Source of the DNA: Alkalicaulis satelles | GTDB lineage: Bacteria > Pseudomonadota > Alphaproteobacteria > Caulobacterales > Maricaulaceae | NCBI RefSeq assembly: GCF_008630495.1 | Contig: NZ_VWOJ01000004.1 | Coordinates: 124,001-188,000 of the forward strand | DNA: 64,000 nt | Reading direction: 5' to 3' | In this document: piece after piece, positions 61,385 through 64,000 of the stretch | Layout of the letters: each line of letters begins with the position of its first letter | How positions within the stretch are numbered: position 1 is the first letter of the stretch | Notes under the pieces: generated by a model | What the model saw: only the letters and a program-made list of their open reading frames with translations | Databases searched by the model: none | What the model was told of the DNA's origin: nothing | Translations under genes and position numbers: made by a program

Positions 61385-62674
61385 ATGAACATCCTCATCA
61401 TCGGTTCGGGCGGGCGCGAGCATGCGCTGGCCTGGAAGATCGCGCAGAGCCCGCTGGTGGAGGTGGTGTGGTCGGCGCCCGGCAGTCCGGCGCTGGACCA
61501 GATCGGGCCGTGCTTTGACGTGCCCGCCGATGATGTTCAGGGCCTGCACGATCTGGCCCTGCAGCTGGAGCCGGACCTGATCATTATCGGTCCCGAGGCG
61601 CCGCTGGCGCTGGGGCTGGCGGACGGGCTGCGCGCGCGCGGGTTTGATGTGTTCGGCCCCGGCGCCGAGGGCGCCAAGCTGGAGGCGTCCAAGGGTTTCG
61701 CCAAGGATCTGATGGCCCAGCTCGGCGTGCCGACGGCCGGATACGCCAAATGCCGCGACATGCATGCGGCGCGCTCCTTCCTGACCACCCAAACGCCGCC
61801 CTACGTGCTCAAGGCGGACGGCCTGGCGGGAGGCAAAGGCGTGGTGATCGCGCCCGATTTGGACACGGCGGTGCGCGAAGCCGAAGCCATGCTGTCGGGC
61901 AAGTTCGGGGAGGCGGGCGCCGAACTGATCCTCGAGGAATTCATGGCGGGCGAGGAGGCCAGCGTCTTCGTCCTCACCGACGGAGTGAACCGGCTGACCC
62001 TGCCGGCCTGCCAGGATCACAAGCGCCTTCTGGACGGCGATGAGGGGCCCAATACCGGCGGCATGGGCGCCTATGCGCCCGCCCCGGTGATGACGCCCGC
62101 ACTTCTGAGCGAAGTGGACGAGACCATCGCCGCGCCGATCATCGACGCGCTGGCCGAGGCCGGTCATCCCTATCAGGGGGTGCTCTATATCGGCCTCATG
62201 ATCACCGATGAGGGGCCGAAAGTCGTTGAATTCAATGTGCGTTTCGGCGATCCTGAGTGCCAGGTGCTGATGGCCTCGCTTACCGATGACATCGTCCCGG
62301 CGCTGCTGGCCTGCGCCACCGGGGGCATGCCCGCGCGCGATTTCGCCCGGCTCCTGCCCGAGCTTGACGCGGCGCAGCCGGCGGCCTGCGTGGTGATGGC
62401 GAGCCCGGGTTATCCCGGCGCCTACGCCAAGGGCTCGGTCATTCGCAATATCAAGGCGGCGGACGCGGTCGAGGGCGTGACGGTGTTTCACGCCGGAACC
62501 GGGGTCAATGAAGACGGCGACTGGATCGCCGCAGGCGGCCGGGTGCTGACCGTCACGGCCACGGGCGACACGCTCGAACAGGCCGTGTCGCGCGCCTATC
62601 AGGCGGTGGACCTGATCGACTGGCCCGAGGGCCAGCACCGCAACGACATCGCCTGGCGTGCGCTCAAACGCTAG
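61385..62674 (+). CDS. purD: Phosphoribosylamine-glycine ligase (GARS)
   Basis: 429 aa, normal length. The start MNILIIGSGGREHALAWKIAQS is the family N-terminus. ATP-grasp blocks: YVLKADGLAGGKGVVIA, the EEFMAGEEASVFVLTDG segment, PNTGGMGAYAPAPV and VEFNVRFGDPECQVL. It makes glycinamide ribonucleotide from phosphoribosylamine and glycine in purine synthesis. It diverges from xseA across 145 nt in which no other feature was found. Confidence 0.97.
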   Translation: MNILIIGSGGREHALAWKIAQSPLVEVVWSAPGSPALDQIGPCFDVPADDVQGLHDLALQLEPDLIIIGPEAPLALGLADGLRARGFDVFGPGAEGAKLEASKGFAKDLMAQLGVPTAGYAKCRDMHAARSFLTTQTPPYVLKADGLAGGKGVVIAPDLDTAVREAEAMLSGKFGEAGAELILEEFMAGEEASVFVLTDGVNRLTLPACQDHKRLLDGDEGPNTGGMGAYAPAPVMTPALLSEVDETIAAPIIDALAEAGHPYQGVLYIGLMITDEGPKVVEFNVRFGDPECQVLMASLTDDIVPALLACATGGMPARDFARLLPELDAAQPAACVVMASPGYPGAYAKGSVIRNIKAADAVEGVTVFHAGTGVNEDGDWIAAGGRVLTVTATGDTLEQAVSRAYQAVDLIDWPEGQHRNDIAWRALKR

Positions 62675-62680
62675 TTCCTG

Positions 62681-63304
62681 CTAGCGCTTGATCTCGTCCT
62701 GGCGGCTGACGATCTTGTGGCACAGGCCGTATGCCACGGCGTCTTTCGCGGTCAGCCAGAAATCGCGGTCGGTGTCCTTCTCGATGCGCGAGAGGGGCTG
62801 GCCGGTGGCGTCGGCGAAAATCTGGTTCAGCCGGTCGCGCATCATGCGCATCTCGCGCACTTGGATCTCGATATCGCTGGCCGGCCCGCCTGCGCCGCCC
62901 GACGGCTGGTGCAGCAGGAAGCGGGTGTTGGGCAGGCAGTAGCGGTCTTCTTTCTCCGCGCCCACGAAGATCAGCGCGCCTGCGCTCGCCACCCAGCCCG
63001 ACCCCAGCGCGATCACGCGCGGTTTGATGAATTTCATGGTGTCATGGATCATGTCGCCGGACTCCACATGTCCACCCGGCGAGGAGATCACCATCAGGAT
63101 GGGATCGTCCGATTTGGCCGCCAGCGCAAAGAGTTGCGCACAAACAGCGCGCGCGATCTTGTCGTTGATGCCGCCGGTGACGAGGATGGTGCGCGCCTCG
63201 AACAGCGCCTTGCCGACATGGTCGCCGGCGGGCTGGGCGTTCTTCTCGTCGCTGTCGTCCTCGTCGTCATTGCGAATCAGGCGGTCATCAAACGCGTAGG
63301 CCAT
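62681..63304 (-). CDS. ClpP-family serine protease, non-canonical (207 aa)
   Basis: ClpP fold with Ser107 in SGWVASAGALIFVGA and His132 in FLLHQPSGG, and Asp near RDFWLTAKDAV (Asp181). The serine motif reads VASAG instead of the usual AASMG of housekeeping ClpP, and the N-terminus has an acidic insert (NDDEDDSDEKNAQPAG). No ClpX or ClpA gene is adjacent, so this is probably a second, specialised ClpP paralog. The ATG at 63304 starts MAYAFDDRLIRND; a longer frame is rejected. It ends 6 nt after the convergent purD stop. Confidence 0.88.
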   Translation of the reverse strand: MAYAFDDRLIRNDDEDDSDEKNAQPAGDHVGKALFEARTILVTGGINDKIARAVCAQLFALAAKSDDPILMVISSPGGHVESGDMIHDTMKFIKPRVIALGSGWVASAGALIFVGAEKEDRYCLPNTRFLLHQPSGGAGGPASDIEIQVREMRMMRDRLNQIFADATGQPLSRIEKDTDRDFWLTAKDAVAYGLCHKIVSRQDEIKR

Positions 63305-63406
63305 CGCCGGTCCTCGTGACTGAAATGAACGGCGCTGCGGACGCGCGCCTTGAGTGAACTCTTGCAAGGGCTGAGCCTAGGGCGCGCCTCCCGGCGCGGC
63401 AAGGCG

Positions 63407-64000
63407 TCACCCCAGCGCTTCCAGCTGGCTGCGCAGGCGGTCCAGTTGCGCGGCGTCCGTGCCGCGCGCCACCAGAGCCACGCCGCGTCTCAGACCGCCG
63501 CCGGGCGCCTCTTCAAACCACGGATAGGAGCCCAGCGAGACCGACGGGTTATCCGCCGCCATGGCGCCCAGGCTTTCGGCGATATCGCCCTCGCGTATCC
63601 CCTCAAGCCGCACGGTGACGCTATGGGTCACCGCGCCGCCCTCAATGCGTGCCGCCACATCCTCCAGCATGCCCCGCGCGATCTTGGGAACCCCGGCCAG
63701 GACAAACACATTTTCGATCTGGAAGCCCGGCGCGCCGGTGACCGGATTGGCGATCAGGCTGGCCCCGTCCGGGATGCGCGCCATACGCAGGCGGGCCGGG
63801 GTAATGTCGGTCTGCGAGCGCGCATACCACTCCTCCAGCACCTCCAGCGCATCCGCGCGCACATCAATGGCGCGCCCGAACGCAGCGGCCATGGCGTCGG
63901 CGGTGATGTCGTCATGGGTCGGACCGATCCCGCCGGTGGTGAAGACATAATCATAGGCCGCCGACAGCGCGCGCACCGCGTCCACGATCACCGCCTGCTC
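63407..64000 (-). CDS. CinA-type molybdopterin-binding domain protein, N-terminus cut
   Basis: The frame runs from the window edge to 63407, about 198 residues. FTTGGIGPTHDDITADAMAAAFGR is the central molybdopterin-cofactor-binding motif of CinA/MoaB-type proteins, followed by PVTGAPGFQIENVFVLAGVPKIARGMLEDV, the conserved CinA N-domain tail. No nicotinamide-deamidase domain follows, so it belongs to the short COG1058 group. The start lies beyond the window. Confidence 0.9.
   Translation of the reverse strand, partial: EQAVIVDAVRALSAAYDYVFTTGGIGPTHDDITADAMAAAFGRAIDVRADALEVLEEWYARSQTDITPARLRMARIPDGASLIANPVTGAPGFQIENVFVLAGVPKIARGMLEDVAARIEGGAVTHSVTVRLEGIREGDIAESLGAMAADNPSVSLGSYPWFEEAPGGGLRRGVALVARGTDAAQLDRLRSQLEALG

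Overview
The window is 64 kb of GC-rich chromosomal DNA. Gene content and codon use (C/G at third positions, ATGA and TGATG overlaps, GGAGG ribosome sites) point to an aerobic marine-type alphaproteobacterium, most like the Maricaulaceae/Hyphomonadaceae (Maricaulis, Oceanicaulis, Glycocaulis relatives). Pointers are two large TonB-dependent receptors, a DUF3126 gene beside cysE, an Mrp antiporter operon of the E-F-G-B-C-D-D-D type, an Anbu operon, COX15-type heme A synthase and a stand-alone globin-coupled chemotaxis transducer. The assignment is inference; no 16S rRNA gene is present.

Layout. 1-1.25 kb: visibly AT-richer edge with a cut-off PLP aminotransferase and a small overlapping ORF. 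1.3-8.3 kb (minus): eight overlapping genes for an Mrp-type cation/proton antiporter that lacks an intact MrpA and has three MrpD-like subunits. 8.6-12.6 kb (plus): circularly permuted ATP-grasp, alpha-E, transglutaminase and the proteasome-like Anbu protease. 12.9-22.3 kb: an accessory catabolic locus with TonB receptor, sulfatase, family-3 glycosidase, TetR regulator, GPH sugar symporter and a lipoprotein formylglycine-generating enzyme. Four copies of a TTATCC-N4-GGATAA palindrome lie 40-53 nt before its transport, sulfatase and glycosidase genes and tie them into one regulon. 22.4-31.2 kb: tRNA-Thr, ndk, an ABC-F ATPase, paired acyl-CoA dehydrogenases, heme A synthase, a lipoprotein and rplM-rpsI. 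31.2-44.4 kb: amidohydrolase with a BASS transporter, M28 peptidase, a membrane protein behind a 30-bp perfect palindrome, nitroreductase, TetR-RND efflux operon, and NUDIX-cysE-DUF3126. 44.4-49.7 kb: phoH behind a proline-rich leader ORF that contains a transcription terminator, gamma-carbonic anhydrase, amine oxidase, and a baeRF protein with a nitrilase-family enzyme. 49.8-64 kb: a second TonB receptor, serine hydrolase, LysR, tgt, carboxyltransferase, globin-coupled MCP, xseA, purD, a ClpP-family protease and a cut-off CinA-type protein.

How the parts work together. In the sulfatase/glycosidase locus the likely route is: outer-membrane uptake, periplasmic desulfation by a sulfatase that needs formylglycine, symport through the inner membrane, and cytoplasmic hydrolysis by a GH3 enzyme without signal peptide, under one repressor. 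The phoH leader, and less surely the rplM leader, place a terminator hairpin inside a short ORF that ends at the next start codon, which suggests translation-coupled attenuation. No phage, IS element, integrase or CRISPR array was seen.
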